Shown one piece after another: positions 16,911 through 26,531 of a stretch of 62,062 bases of DNA. This stretch comes from Paenibacillus whitsoniae (lineage in GTDB: Bacteria; Bacillota; Bacilli; Paenibacillales; NBRC-103111). Location of the stretch: NCBI RefSeq assembly GCF_003955665.1, contig NZ_RXHU01000022.1:233423-295484 (forward strand), read 5' to 3'. The notes below the pieces were generated by a model, which had not been told where the DNA came from, did not search any database, and worked only from the letters and a program-made list of their open reading frames with translations. Made by a program: the position numbers and the translations under genes. Numbering within the stretch: the stretch's first letter is position 1; every line of letters begins with the position of its first letter.

Positions 16911-18530
16911 TTATTGACGGAATTCAGTAGGGGTCATCCCGATTCTCTTTTTGAAGAGTCTACTGAAATATTTCTCGTCTTGGTACCCCACGCGATTCGC
17001 GATTTCATACGTTTTGAGATTAGAGCCCAGCAGCAGTTGCTTGGCCTTATCCATCCGAACCTGGGTTATATAATCGGTTAAATTTATGCCCTCGACCTGC
17101 TTAAATAAAAAGCTCAAATAGACAGGCGATACAAATACTTCTTTAGCAATGATATCCAGCGAAAGGTTGCTGGCAAATTGAGTCTCCAGCATAGCCTTCA
17201 CGTTCTCCACAACGTTATTCCTGCCAGATTTGCGCAACTCAACGGTCAGGTGGAGCAAATAGCGAAGGAACGACTTGCAGATTTGACTCAGCTCCTGCAA
17301 GGTAGCGGCGGCTACAACACATTGAATCTGTTCAGCGGTCAACAACTGATCCAATTGCATCTTGGGATGCAGCTCGGATATCACATTGGCGCCATAGATC
17401 ATGGCTTGCAGACTTTCTGTTTTCGTCAATGGAATCGCGATCTCTTTCTCCTGCAGTTCGGTGAAAAAGTATTGCATCCACGCCTCCAATTCCTGAAGAT
17501 TGCCGATCTTGAGCGCCATTCGCAGCCGTTCATAAGCCGTTGATAGGTCTTCCGCGGCAGGCGCTTCCGTTATCAGTGAATCCTGTCCATCGCTCTTTTT
17601 CCTGCTCTTGGACATTTCCCAGTCTACATCGTCAATAAAAATAACTTCATTCGGCCCGGTATAATATTTGTATTCCAAGGCCATCTTGGCTTGTCCATAG
17701 GCCATCTTTCCTTCGTGAAGCAACTGTCCGTTATGGGCAGAGACGCCGACGGTAACAAAGTATTTTAAGGTCATCTTTATATTCATCACCAACTGCCGCA
17801 GGTCACGGCGAAGTTCCTCCAGGGAGCATGTCATATGCATAATCAGTACAAACTTACCCGATGTCTCCAGAAAAATGCATTTCTTTTCCCATTGCTGCAA
17901 CGTTTCCTCCGCAATGTTCTGAATAGCAAAATTCATCAGCTGTTGATCTTCATAATTAAAATCTCTGAGCATTTCAGGATCCTGTTCGATTTGCAGCAAG
18001 ACGATTCGGAAAGGCTCCAAGGTTAAAGGAACGTTCAGATAGGCCGTTTTCTCTATAAACAGCTTCTCGGGGAGCCTGGCTCCTTCCAGTAAGCTTCTCA
18101 GAAACCTGTCACGGATTAGCGGCATATTTTCCTGCAGCTGGCGGTATCGTTGATTTTCTTCCTCCCATTCCTTTTTGATCTTAACGAGCACTTCTAACAG
18201 CATATCCGTGTCCGGCGGCTTCAGCAGATAATCAGAGGCGCCAAGCTGAAGCGCTTGTCTGACATAATCGAATTCATCATGACCGCTGAGAATGACGGAT
18301 TTCATTGCCCATTCCCGATTGCGAATTTCGGCAAGCAGCTCCACGCCCCCCATGACGGGCATCTGGCAATCTACGATAATCAAATTGGGCATGGTGCAGG
18401 CCATTTGCTCCAAGGCTTTCCTTCCGTTTTCCGCCGGCGGCAGCCACTCGAAGCCGTATTCTTCCCAGGGAATGATCATCCTTAATCCTTTTATAACGAT
18501 CGCTTCATCATCAATGACCATGACTTTCAT
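16911..18530 (-). CDS. YesN-type response regulator with C-terminal AraC DNA-binding domain
   Basis: The 539-residue regulator has an N-terminal receiver (MVIDDE acidic pocket, phospho-acceptor Asp54 in IIVDCQMPVMGG, Lys in YLLKPPD), a long middle region of unknown fold, and a C-terminal AraC helix-turn-helix pair (about 435-539). An upstream in-frame ATG exists, but GGGGGA lies properly before the ATG at 18530. The start overlaps the end of the kinase gene by 20 bases, a sign of coupled translation. The partner kinase is therefore the YesM-like protein encoded just upstream. Confidence 0.9.
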   Translation of the reverse strand: MKVMVIDDEAIVIKGLRMIIPWEEYGFEWLPPAENGRKALEQMACTMPNLIIVDCQMPVMGGVELLAEIRNREWAMKSVILSGHDEFDYVRQALQLGASDYLLKPPDTDMLLEVLVKIKKEWEEENQRYRQLQENMPLIRDRFLRSLLEGARLPEKLFIEKTAYLNVPLTLEPFRIVLLQIEQDPEMLRDFNYEDQQLMNFAIQNIAEETLQQWEKKCIFLETSGKFVLIMHMTCSLEELRRDLRQLVMNIKMTLKYFVTVGVSAHNGQLLHEGKMAYGQAKMALEYKYYTGPNEVIFIDDVDWEMSKSRKKSDGQDSLITEAPAAEDLSTAYERLRMALKIGNLQELEAWMQYFFTELQEKEIAIPLTKTESLQAMIYGANVISELHPKMQLDQLLTAEQIQCVVAAATLQELSQICKSFLRYLLHLTVELRKSGRNNVVENVKAMLETQFASNLSLDIIAKEVFVSPVYLSFLFKQVEGINLTDYITQVRMDKAKQLLLGSNLKTYEIANRVGYQDEKYFSRLFKKRIGMTPTEFRQ

Positions 18531-20310
18531 ATAGTTTCCCCCATTGTGCTTCATTCTCGATCATTGGAATTCGTACAATTACCGTGGTTCCGACATCAGG
18601 CGTGCTGTTGATTTGCAGCGCATAGGCAGGGCCGAACATCATCTGCAGCCTTTCATTCACATTGCGCAAGCCATACCCGCCTTTGCTTCGTACTGGAATA
18701 TACAACAGTTGTTTCACCTGGTCAGGATCCATGCCCTTGCCATTGTCCTGCACGATGCAAACAATATCGTTTCCTTGAACATAGGAACGAAGCAGAAGAA
18801 CACCTTGGCGCTCCATTTCCGGTTCGAAGGCATGCAGGATGGCATTTTCCACAATAGGTTGGAGCAGAAGCTTCATCGTAATAAAATGGCCAATTGCAGC
18901 ATCAATATCCCAAATGGGCGTGAATCGACTAGGGAAACGTGCATGCTGAATACTGATGTAGGCTTTGATTTGATTGATTTCATTTTCCAATTTGTAGTAA
19001 TCTTCACCCTTATTCAGCGAGAGCCGAAATAATTCGCTTAACGATTGAACGACTTTCGCCGTGTGATTATCTCCGTTAATTTTGGAGCTAAAGAAAATGT
19101 AATCCAACGTATTGTAGAGAAAATGCGGCTCAATCTGGGCTTGCAGCGTCCTCAATTCAATCATCTTCTGATTCGTTTGACTGATATACACTTTCTGAAT
19201 TAACTCATTCAATTGGGCGACCATTTCATTGTACTTTTGCGTGAGCAGCCCGATTTCATCCTTCGACTCCACGGGAACCTTTTGATTAAAGTCCCCTCGT
19301 TTAAAATTATTCATAGACCGCAGCAATTTCTTAATCGGCAAGGTAATGCCTTTGGAAAGCAAGATTGACATCACAATCGCCACGAGCAGGAGCGAGAATG
19401 ACAGGATAATCGTGCTGCTGAGCACAATGCCATATTGCTTTTGGATGTCTTCCATGGGAGTTAGGCTCACAATATGCCAGCCATAAGCCTCAATGGACGT
19501 GTTCGCGGCTAAATATTTTTTATTCTCGATTTCATACATCCAGGTTTGATTGGGCTGCAGCAGTTGTTTAATTCCGTTTACATTGTCTTTAAAATGCTTG
19601 CTCATTTCTTTATCATCCAGTTTGCTGGCAACGAGATGATAATTATCGTCGAACAGAAGCAGATTGGTCGTCCGGCTGATCTGCACGTCCTGGATGGCCT
19701 CACGGATCGCATCCCGATTCATGCCCAGAAAAAACATGCCCAGCTTTTTGTCGGCATCATACAAGCTTACAATCCGCCGGCCTAGCACGATATCATTGTA
19801 ATTATGTGCATATATAAACAGCGAGGAGCCTGAATAATCCAAGTGAGGCTGGCCGTCAAGCGCTGCTGTCGCCATATACAAGGGGGAATCTTTAAATTCC
19901 TCATAGGGCACCACCTGCCTATAAAACCCGGAGAAATCCTTAAATATAAAATCATTTTCGCCATACAAGATAATAAGTGAGATATACTTTTTCGCTATTT
20001 TCAAATTAGATAAATAATTAAAAATCGTCTTTTGCGGATCGCCTGCAGACGGAGGGCTGACCTCGCTTAGCAGCGATTGAATGGTTTCGTTCCCCACAAT
20101 AAAGGAAGAGAGGTCCGTTGCATCATCCAGCATATGTTTCACATTGTCTGCAATCAACCGGATGATTTGCACTTGATTCTGCATCGTCTGTTTCTCCAAA
20201 GAGCGGGTTGCTATGCTATACGAGAAGCTGCCAAGGCCAATGACGGGAATCAGCACGAGCAAAATGAAGGAAACCAGCATTTTGGTTTGTAAGGTTTGGA
20301 ACTGAAACAT
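18511..20310 (-). CDS. YesM-type sensor histidine kinase
   Basis: The 599-residue membrane kinase has a helix at 11-33, an extracellular sensor of about 255 residues, a second helix at 295-317, HAMP (about 318-370), a HisK_5/LytS-type segment with His396 in QIEPHFLYNTLD, and an HATPase domain with the N box around Asn489 (QPIVENAILHAF), DNGKGM and GGYGLRNV. GAGGAG precedes the ATG. It is divergent from importer B across a 177-base region, which points to importer B as the regulated target. Confidence 0.9.
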   Translation of the reverse strand: MFQFQTLQTKMLVSFILLVLIPVIGLGSFSYSIATRSLEKQTMQNQVQIIRLIADNVKHMLDDATDLSSFIVGNETIQSLLSEVSPPSAGDPQKTIFNYLSNLKIAKKYISLIILYGENDFIFKDFSGFYRQVVPYEEFKDSPLYMATAALDGQPHLDYSGSSLFIYAHNYNDIVLGRRIVSLYDADKKLGMFFLGMNRDAIREAIQDVQISRTTNLLLFDDNYHLVASKLDDKEMSKHFKDNVNGIKQLLQPNQTWMYEIENKKYLAANTSIEAYGWHIVSLTPMEDIQKQYGIVLSSTIILSFSLLLVAIVMSILLSKGITLPIKKLLRSMNNFKRGDFNQKVPVESKDEIGLLTQKYNEMVAQLNELIQKVYISQTNQKMIELRTLQAQIEPHFLYNTLDYIFFSSKINGDNHTAKVVQSLSELFRLSLNKGEDYYKLENEINQIKAYISIQHARFPSRFTPIWDIDAAIGHFITMKLLLQPIVENAILHAFEPEMERQGVLLLRSYVQGNDIVCIVQDNGKGMDPDQVKQLLYIPVRSKGGYGLRNVNERLQMMFGPAYALQINSTPDVGTTVIVRIPMIENEAQWGKLYESHGH

Positions 20311-20343
20311 CCTGTTTTCTCCTCACTTCTGGTAATTAATTGC

Positions 20344-20453
20344 ATTATAAAGCTTTATAACCGTCTGCGGTATAGTCATCCCGCACTTGCATGAATAAGT
20401 CCACCAATCCTTAAAATCGTCACATTGTAATACAATTCGAGAACATTTACGAT
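20344..20453. promoter_or_regulatory. Divergent promoter region between the kinase operon and importer B
   Basis: Leftward, TATAAT (20344-20349) overlaps a perfect 16-base palindrome of TTATAAAG and its complement (20345-20360). Rightward, TTGTAA (20425-20430) and TACGAT (20448-20453) are spaced 17 bases, about 35 bases before the binding-protein start. The -35 elements are weak, consistent with activator dependence. A specific YesN operator is not evident. Confidence 0.4.
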
Positions 20454-20487
20454 AAATTTGTAAGCAAATCATCAAGGAGGGGTAAAC

Positions 20488-21846
20488 ATGAAACAAGTAA
20501 AAAAGCCTGCAGCGGTTCTCATCAGTCTATTGTTACTGGCAGGAGCAGCGCTGACCGGCTGCAGTTCGAAACCAGCGGACAATAGCGGACAAGCGTCAAC
20601 ACCAGCCGCAGCCTCGAAAGAAATCGATTGGAAAACCGTGAAAGCGGATATCCGGTTCGTCTATCCGGGGACATCCGAGGCAGAGAAAGAGTTAGCCGAT
20701 CAATTTAAAACAAAAATGAAAGAAAAGTATCCGAACGTCAACATTGAGTATATGTTCTTGTCCTGGCAGGATATGGATAAGAAATTGCCTATTATGCTTT
20801 CTTCTGCTGACTTTCCGGATATCACGATGACCCAAGACGTCACCAACCTTGTCCAGCTGAATGGCTTGGAGGATCTTTCCCCCTATTTCAATAAAAAAGG
20901 AGCCGCATTGAAAAAAGAAGATTTTCTCCCAGGCACACTGGAGTATGCGTCCCAAGGAGATAAAATCTATTCCGTTCCGAACCTTGCCAACTCCTTCACT
21001 CTCATGGTCAATGAACAAATGTTGAATGAAGTCGGCATGAAAATCGAAGACTTGAAAACGTGGGACAGCGTAGAGAAAGCAGCGCAGCTCATGACCAAAG
21101 GCGATAAGTACGGCTTCGGATACCCGCTGGGCGTAGCTCGCTTCGCTTTCAGAGTTCCCTTTACGGCTGCTTACAGCAATGGCCTAGTGCTGGACGATAC
21201 GTCGGAAGCATCCAAGAAGAAATATATCGAGACGCTGGATCATTTCAAACGGCTGGAAGCCTATGAACCGAAAGCACATTTCACTTGGGGTTATCCGGAA
21301 ATGTGGCGCTCATTCAGCAACGGAGAAGTAGGCATGGTTGCTGCAGGAACCTACTTTTCCGCGAATGTCTACAGCATCAATCCAGACATCATTAAGGTTA
21401 CCCGAGCGATTCCTTATCCGAAGGGACCTTCCGGGCCCAATGCGCAAGCCCCTGTCTCGAGCGTTGGCGTAGGCATGTTCAAAGGCAGCAAAAATAAAGA
21501 TGTCGCTTGGAGGCTAATCGAAGAGTGGTCGTCCTCCGAGTTTAATACGACAGAAGCTGCCGTCGTCAACGTCACCGCAGTCAAAAATGCCAATTTGGAT
21601 GAAATCGTCAAGAAGGCTGAAAAGGTTTATCCCAAAGCCATCGATGGACACAAGCGAATTTTGCAAGACTTTAACCAAATTCTTGTCAACAACGGCGTAC
21701 CCATGGCAACTATCCTAGGACAGCCGGAGATCGAGACCCTTGTGCAAGATAATATGACGAAGCTTCTTATGGGTAAACTGAGTACGGAAGAATCGTATAC
21801 AGCGATCAAAGACGGGATCAATAAAATTAAAGATAAGTTTAAATAA
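20488..21846 (+). CDS. ABC importer B: solute-binding lipoprotein (family 1, UgpB/MalE-like)
   Basis: The 452-residue lipoprotein has the lipobox LTGC with Cys25 and a standard-length family 1 binding domain. Its permeases also look like typical MalF/MalG pairs, so this importer is of a different subtype from A, C and D in this window. AAGGAGGGG precedes the ATG. It is first in its operon and divergent from a YesM/YesN pair. A probable leaky terminator follows it, which would let more binding protein than permease be made. The ligand is unknown; a sugar oligomer is most likely. Confidence 0.92.
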   Translation: MKQVKKPAAVLISLLLLAGAALTGCSSKPADNSGQASTPAAASKEIDWKTVKADIRFVYPGTSEAEKELADQFKTKMKEKYPNVNIEYMFLSWQDMDKKLPIMLSSADFPDITMTQDVTNLVQLNGLEDLSPYFNKKGAALKKEDFLPGTLEYASQGDKIYSVPNLANSFTLMVNEQMLNEVGMKIEDLKTWDSVEKAAQLMTKGDKYGFGYPLGVARFAFRVPFTAAYSNGLVLDDTSEASKKKYIETLDHFKRLEAYEPKAHFTWGYPEMWRSFSNGEVGMVAAGTYFSANVYSINPDIIKVTRAIPYPKGPSGPNAQAPVSSVGVGMFKGSKNKDVAWRLIEEWSSSEFNTTEAAVVNVTAVKNANLDEIVKKAEKVYPKAIDGHKRILQDFNQILVNNGVPMATILGQPEIETLVQDNMTKLLMGKLSTEESYTAIKDGINKIKDKFK

Positions 21847-21864
21847 CTTTCGTCATGCTTCATC

Positions 21865-21910
21865 GGGGAACTGACAAGGATTATACAGTCGCGGTTCCCC
21901 TTTTTTATTT
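21865..21910 (+). terminator. Attenuating intrinsic terminator inside the importer B operon
   Basis: GGGGAAC (21865-21871) pairs with GTTCCCC (21894-21900), with an inner ACTG/CAGT extension, followed by TTTTTTATTT. It sits between binding-protein and permease genes, a common place for partial termination. Confidence 0.75.
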
Positions 21911-21935
21911 CGCTTACAGAGGAGGAAGTTCATCT

Positions 21936-22820
21936 ATGAACACCCCAATCAAACGGTATGCTTTCGGCTATATGCTGCTTGCGCCAGTCGTATTATACGT
22001 TGCTATCTTTCAGTTCTATCCTTTGTTCGATACGGTTCGTCTCAGCTTCTTCAAATACTCGCTTCTTCATGGCGGTGGCATGCAATTTACGGGCTTGAAC
22101 AACTATAAAGAGTTGACGATGCATGATGAACATTTCTGGACTATTCTTAGAAATAGTCTTGTTTGGGTCCTTGGTTCCACGCTGCTGCAATTTCTCATTG
22201 CCGTTCCTGCTGCGCTCATCCTGAATCAGAAGCTTCGACTTCGAGGCCTTTGGCGCGGGTTAGTGATGGTTCCCTGGGTTTCTCCTGTTGTTGTCATCGG
22301 CATCATTTGGAAATGGATTTACGACGGACAATATGGGCTGCTCAATTACTACTTAAAGCTGCTGCATCTGCTTCAAGACAACATTGTCTGGCTTGGACAC
22401 GAATTTTGGGTGTGGCCGTCCTTGCTGCTCACTTCCACATGGAAAGGATTTCCCTATGTCACGTTGATGCTGCTTTCCGCCCTACAGGGAATTTCCAGTG
22501 AGATGAAGGAAGCGGCAGAAATAGACGGAGCAACCACTTGGCAAAAATTCCTTTATGTCACCCTACCTTCGTTAAAACCGATCATGTATGTCACCGGTAT
22601 GGTTTCCATCATCGCTTCTTGGACGAAGTTCGAAATGATCTGGGCACTAACCAACGGTGGGCCGGGTTACACAACCAGCATTCTGCCGACCTATTTATAC
22701 ACGCACGCGTTCGTTTATTTGGACTTGGGTAAGGGTGCTGCTATTGGAACTTTATCGATGCTGATTGTGTTGATGATGGTATTTGTTTACGCACGATTGT
22801 TTGGTAAAGATAATAGTTAA
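21936..22820 (+). CDS. ABC importer B: MalF/UgpA-type permease
   Basis: The 294-residue permease has six helices and an EAA loop (KEAAEIDGATTWQKF) followed by the usual TLPSLKP. Upstream in-frame codons overlap the terminator hairpin, and GGAGGAAG precedes the ATG at 21936, so that start is used. It is followed after 11 bases by the partner permease. Confidence 0.93.
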   Translation: MNTPIKRYAFGYMLLAPVVLYVAIFQFYPLFDTVRLSFFKYSLLHGGGMQFTGLNNYKELTMHDEHFWTILRNSLVWVLGSTLLQFLIAVPAALILNQKLRLRGLWRGLVMVPWVSPVVVIGIIWKWIYDGQYGLLNYYLKLLHLLQDNIVWLGHEFWVWPSLLLTSTWKGFPYVTLMLLSALQGISSEMKEAAEIDGATTWQKFLYVTLPSLKPIMYVTGMVSIIASWTKFEMIWALTNGGPGYTTSILPTYLYTHAFVYLDLGKGAAIGTLSMLIVLMMVFVYARLFGKDNS

Positions 22821-22831
22821 GGGGCGAGAAC

Positions 22832-23671
22832 ATGAGAGAAACTTACTTGATGAGATGTTGGAAATATACGATTCTGTTCCTATTATTAGTTTTTACCTTA
22901 GTCCCTTTTCTCTGGCTATTGGATACGTCATTCAAGAGCGACGAAGCCATATTTGCCTCTAAACCGACTTGGTTGGTGTCGCCTTTTACCTTGGATAGTT
23001 ATTCATGGGCTCTCGGAAAAAAAGGGATACAGCTCGGCAAACTGTTGTCCAACTCCCTGATCACCTGCGCGATTACTGCGTTGATAACCGGTTTGATCGC
23101 ATGTATCAGCGGTTATGGTTTAGCCAGATATAAAGTTCCAGGGATCAAGCTGATCTTCGTCCTGCTCGTATTGGCCCAAATGATTCAAGGCCCCATGATT
23201 ATGATTCCATGGTATAAGTTTGCCTCCATGGTATCGCTTTTGAATACGAAAACCATTCTCGTCATGATTTACGGTACAATGACCATTCCTGTTGGCGTCT
23301 GGATCATGAGCGGTTTTTTCAAAACCATCCCGATCGATCTGGAAGAAGCGGCCTACATGGATGGAGCTACGAAATTCAAAACATTATTTGCTGTCGTGAT
23401 TCCACTTGCTTTGCCAGGCTTAGTTGCGATTAGCCTCTATTCCTTTATTCTCGGTTGGAACGATTACCAATACTCGCTAATTCTAACGAACTCTCTATCT
23501 GCCAAAACCGTTCAAGTCGGCATCGCCGAAGTGATGGAAAGCATGGGCTCTACCAATTGGGGAGGCATCCTGGCTAGCGGTGTGATTATCATCCTTCCGA
23601 TTATCGTGATCTTTGCTATCATTCAGAAATTTCTCATTGAAGGTTTAACCGCCGGCAGTGTTAAAGGATAA
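22832..23671 (+). CDS. ABC importer B: MalG/UgpE-type permease
   Basis: The 279-residue inner-membrane permease has six predicted helices, an EAA loop (EEAAYMDGATKFKTLF) and the C-terminal EGLTAGSVKG signature of MalG-like subunits. AAGGGGCGAG precedes the ATG. It closes the three-gene importer B operon; no ATPase gene follows. A shared hairpin separates it from the convergent deacetylase-like gene. Confidence 0.93.
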   Translation: MRETYLMRCWKYTILFLLLVFTLVPFLWLLDTSFKSDEAIFASKPTWLVSPFTLDSYSWALGKKGIQLGKLLSNSLITCAITALITGLIACISGYGLARYKVPGIKLIFVLLVLAQMIQGPMIMIPWYKFASMVSLLNTKTILVMIYGTMTIPVGVWIMSGFFKTIPIDLEEAAYMDGATKFKTLFAVVIPLALPGLVAISLYSFILGWNDYQYSLILTNSLSAKTVQVGIAEVMESMGSTNWGGILASGVIIILPIIVIFAIIQKFLIEGLTAGSVKG

Positions 23672-23683
23672 TTTCAACACAGT

Positions 23684-23725
23684 AACGAGTGTTAAGAAGG
23701 TTCGCCTCCTTTAACACTCGTTTGT
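23684..23725. terminator. Bidirectional terminator between convergent operons
   Basis: AACGAGTGTTAA (23684-23695) pairs with TTAACACTCGTT (23711-23722) around a GAAGG-TTCG-CCT core. The stem is long, though T runs on both sides are short. It serves the importer B and importer C operons, which converge here. Confidence 0.6.
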
Positions 23726-23763
23726 ACGTTTCTATATTAACCACTTTCGCAGCATACTTGATT

Positions 23764-24567
23764 TCACACGACCAACCTTTTGGTTTCGCCCGGTTGGATT
23801 TCAACAGCTTGCCCTTCCACGCTCAGCCATACAGATAGGGCGCTTGCATTATGAACCCATTCACCTGAAACAGCAAACCGCAATTGACGCAATGCCGTCA
23901 TGTACAGCACGATTTCAATATTGGTCGCATACCACACATCAGGTCGGCGACCGATCCTTTCGCCAAATTGCTCTAGCTGATCCCAGTTGTTATTGTTGTT
24001 AAACTCATAGCTGTGACCCCACACATAGAGCAGTGACAGGCGTGGATGACGCGGTTGATCATCGATAAACTTCTGACCGAACTCCAGCATATCGCGATGA
24101 TGGCAAGTCGGCGACCATAATAAAAAATCGTCCGGCATATGAAAGCCGCCATGATGATTCGTGGTTCGGGCATATTCCACGCCAAGGGCAGGAAGCAGCG
24201 CCACAACCTCCTTGTTCCAAGCGCCGTACGGGAATGACAACCCCTTTACGGGATATTCGGCAAGTTGCTCCAACGCGCTGCGATCCTGCAAAATCTCATC
24301 GGCGATCCTTTCCTTTGGCGACATATTCAAAAACGGATGGTTAACTGTATGCCCGGACACCTCATGCCCGCTGAATAATTCTTTCACTTCCGAACGTTCC
24401 AAATACCCTGGCTTGCCCAAGAAGCCAGAGTTCAAGTGAAACGTCGCCCGGATGCCGTAACGATTTAAGATCCGAACCATTTCCCGGTCAAATTCCCGTC
24501 CGTCATCGTAACTTAATGTCAGAGCTTTGCTCTTTCCGCCGGGAAATAAATCAAAACGAATACGCAT
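23764..24567 (-). CDS. Polysaccharide deacetylase family protein (CE4/NodB fold)
   Basis: The 267-residue protein carries the NodB motifs: YDDG (Asp21, Asp22), SGHTVNHPF (metal ligands His73 and His77) and SFPYGAWN. There is no signal peptide, so it is probably cytoplasmic, unlike most CE4 cell-wall deacetylases. The C-terminal 70 residues form a beta-rich add-on. It is the last gene of the importer C operon, 16 bases after the permease, so it may remove acetyl groups from imported oligosaccharides. GGGAGGG precedes the ATG. Confidence 0.85.
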   Translation of the reverse strand: MRIRFDLFPGGKSKALTLSYDDGREFDREMVRILNRYGIRATFHLNSGFLGKPGYLERSEVKELFSGHEVSGHTVNHPFLNMSPKERIADEILQDRSALEQLAEYPVKGLSFPYGAWNKEVVALLPALGVEYARTTNHHGGFHMPDDFLLWSPTCHHRDMLEFGQKFIDDQPRHPRLSLLYVWGHSYEFNNNNNWDQLEQFGERIGRRPDVWYATNIEIVLYMTALRQLRFAVSGEWVHNASALSVWLSVEGQAVEIQPGETKRLVV

Positions 24568-24583
24568 AGGTTCCCTCCCGATT

Positions 24584-25495
24584 TCAACCTTTTACGGAGC
24601 CAATCATAGCTCCCTTAATGAAATATTTTTGCATCCATGGATAGATGAATATGATTGGTCCAATCGAAAGCAGCGCAATCCCCGAGCGGACATTGCTCAT
24701 CGCAAGCTGCGCTTGCTGCGCATTATTGCTAAGCATCACCTCGTTGCTTTGCTCGCTGACCGATGCCAGCATCTCACGCATAATCACTTGAATTACCGTC
24801 AAGTTGCGGTCGCGAATATAGATCATGGCATCAAACCAGGCGTTCCAATGCTCAACAGCTCCCCAAAGCGCGATCGTAGCCAGTACTGGTGTCGACACCG
24901 GCAAAATGATTCGAAACAGAAGCGTCAAATAACCCGCTCCGTCGATCACGGCGGATTCCTCCATCGCTGTATCCAATGACATAAAATAGTTCCGCATGAT
25001 GATAATACTGAAGATGGCAACGGCCCCCGGAATAATGAGAACTAAAAAGTTGTCGAGGAGCCCCAAACTGCGAATAATCAGATACGTAGGAATTAACCCC
25101 CCGCTGAAAAACATCGGGATGATGAAGTATGTGGTCAGCCCTCCGCGAAAAGGCAGTTCTTTCTTGGCAAGCGGGTAAGCAGCCAGAATGGTAAATAAAA
25201 CCTCAAGTAGAGTCCCTAGAACTGTACGTACAATGGAGTTGATGTAGGGTCGAACGATCTCCCCGGAGGAAAGCAAATACCGATAGGCTTCAAAGGACCA
25301 ATGTTTCGGCCAAAAATGAAAACCGAGCGTCGTAGCTTCTCTTCCGTCGGAAAAAGAGAGCACGACCACCTGCCAGAACGGATAGAGGATGACCAATGAA
25401 AAAAGAATCATAAACATGCTGTTTAGACCAACAAACCACCAACCGGGTTGGAGCCTGATGCCGATTCTGCCTGCTCTTTGCTGCACTTGCCTCAT
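24584..25495 (-). CDS. ABC importer C: YtcP-type permease
   Basis: The 303-residue membrane protein has six helices, an EAA loop (EESAVIDGAGYLTLLF) and the C-terminal KGAMIGSVKG signature. The ATG at 25495 is chosen because GGGGTG precedes it at normal distance; a GTG three codons earlier overlaps the upstream gene's end. It starts two bases after the stop codon of its partner permease. Confidence 0.92.
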   Translation of the reverse strand: MRQVQQRAGRIGIRLQPGWWFVGLNSMFMILFSLVILYPFWQVVVLSFSDGREATTLGFHFWPKHWSFEAYRYLLSSGEIVRPYINSIVRTVLGTLLEVLFTILAAYPLAKKELPFRGGLTTYFIIPMFFSGGLIPTYLIIRSLGLLDNFLVLIIPGAVAIFSIIIMRNYFMSLDTAMEESAVIDGAGYLTLLFRIILPVSTPVLATIALWGAVEHWNAWFDAMIYIRDRNLTVIQVIMREMLASVSEQSNEVMLSNNAQQAQLAMSNVRSGIALLSIGPIIFIYPWMQKYFIKGAMIGSVKG

Positions 25496-25497
25496 GT

Positions 25498-26448
25498 TCA
25501 CCACACCCCATAGTCGTTGAATTTGCGTACAATCTGATTCACTGTGACGAGAAGAACAACCCCCACCAGGTTTTTGAACAGTCCGACTGCAGCGGAATAA
25601 TCCAATCGAAATTCGACGAGACCCGCGCGATACACATAGGTATCCACGATATCTCCAACTTCATAGACCAACGGACTATACAAATTAAGGATTTGATCAA
25701 ACCCGCCGGACAAGATGTGACCCAAACGAAGTAGAAATAGAATCGTGATCACAGGAATAAGCGATGGCAGTGTAATATAAATCATTTTGTGAAAACGGTT
25801 AGCCCCATCTGATTCTGCCGCTTCATAAATCTCCGGTGAAATTGAAGATATCGAAGCCAGATATAGAATCGACGCCCAGCCCACCTCTTTCCAGGCATCG
25901 GAAATCAATAGAAGAGGAACGAAAAAAGTTTTACTGGATAAAAAATTGATCGGTGTGCCGCCGAATAACGTAATGAGGTAATTGACAATCCCCCGCTGTG
26001 GCGAGAAGACCTCTACGACCATGCTGGCAATAATGACCCACGACATAAAATGGGGTAAGTACGAGATACTTTGCACGGTTCTCTTGAATTTATTGTGCAT
26101 GATTTCGTTGATCAGCAGCGCAAAGATAATCGGGAACGTAAAGCCTACCACAAGCCGCAGCACGCTGATGATGACCGTATTTCGAAGTGCTCGTATAAAT
26201 ACAAAATCGTGAAACATATTTTTAAAATGTTCGAAATTGTTCCAAGGACTGTCCCAAATGCCAAGCCCCGCTTTAAAATCCTTAAAAGCAATGATAACGC
26301 CATACATCGGCGCATAATGAAAAATTGCGAGATGAATCACAGGCAAAAGTAAAAGCACATATAACATTTTCATTTTTTTGGCTTTTTTCCACTTCAGAGC
26401 TCGGTCTGATTTCGCTTTCATGATGGGAGTTTCAACTGAGATTGCCAT
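25498..26448 (-). CDS. ABC importer C: LplB-type permease
   Basis: The 316-residue protein has a charged N-terminus, six helices, the HYAPMYGVIIAFKDF segment of LplB-type subunits and an EAA loop (YEAAESDGANRFHKM). The ATG at 26448 has AGGCGG seven bases upstream, which is better than the in-frame ATG 15 codons earlier. It lies 83 bases downstream of the binding-protein gene. Confidence 0.92.
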   Translation of the reverse strand: MAISVETPIMKAKSDRALKWKKAKKMKMLYVLLLLPVIHLAIFHYAPMYGVIIAFKDFKAGLGIWDSPWNNFEHFKNMFHDFVFIRALRNTVIISVLRLVVGFTFPIIFALLINEIMHNKFKRTVQSISYLPHFMSWVIIASMVVEVFSPQRGIVNYLITLFGGTPINFLSSKTFFVPLLLISDAWKEVGWASILYLASISSISPEIYEAAESDGANRFHKMIYITLPSLIPVITILFLLRLGHILSGGFDQILNLYSPLVYEVGDIVDTYVYRAGLVEFRLDYSAAVGLFKNLVGVVLLVTVNQIVRKFNDYGVW

Positions 26449-26531
26449 CTTTCTACCGCCTTTCCAGCAAGCGGGTAGATTTGCCACTGACAAATCTACC
26501 CCACTTTAGTGCATATTCGCTTTACCTAACG

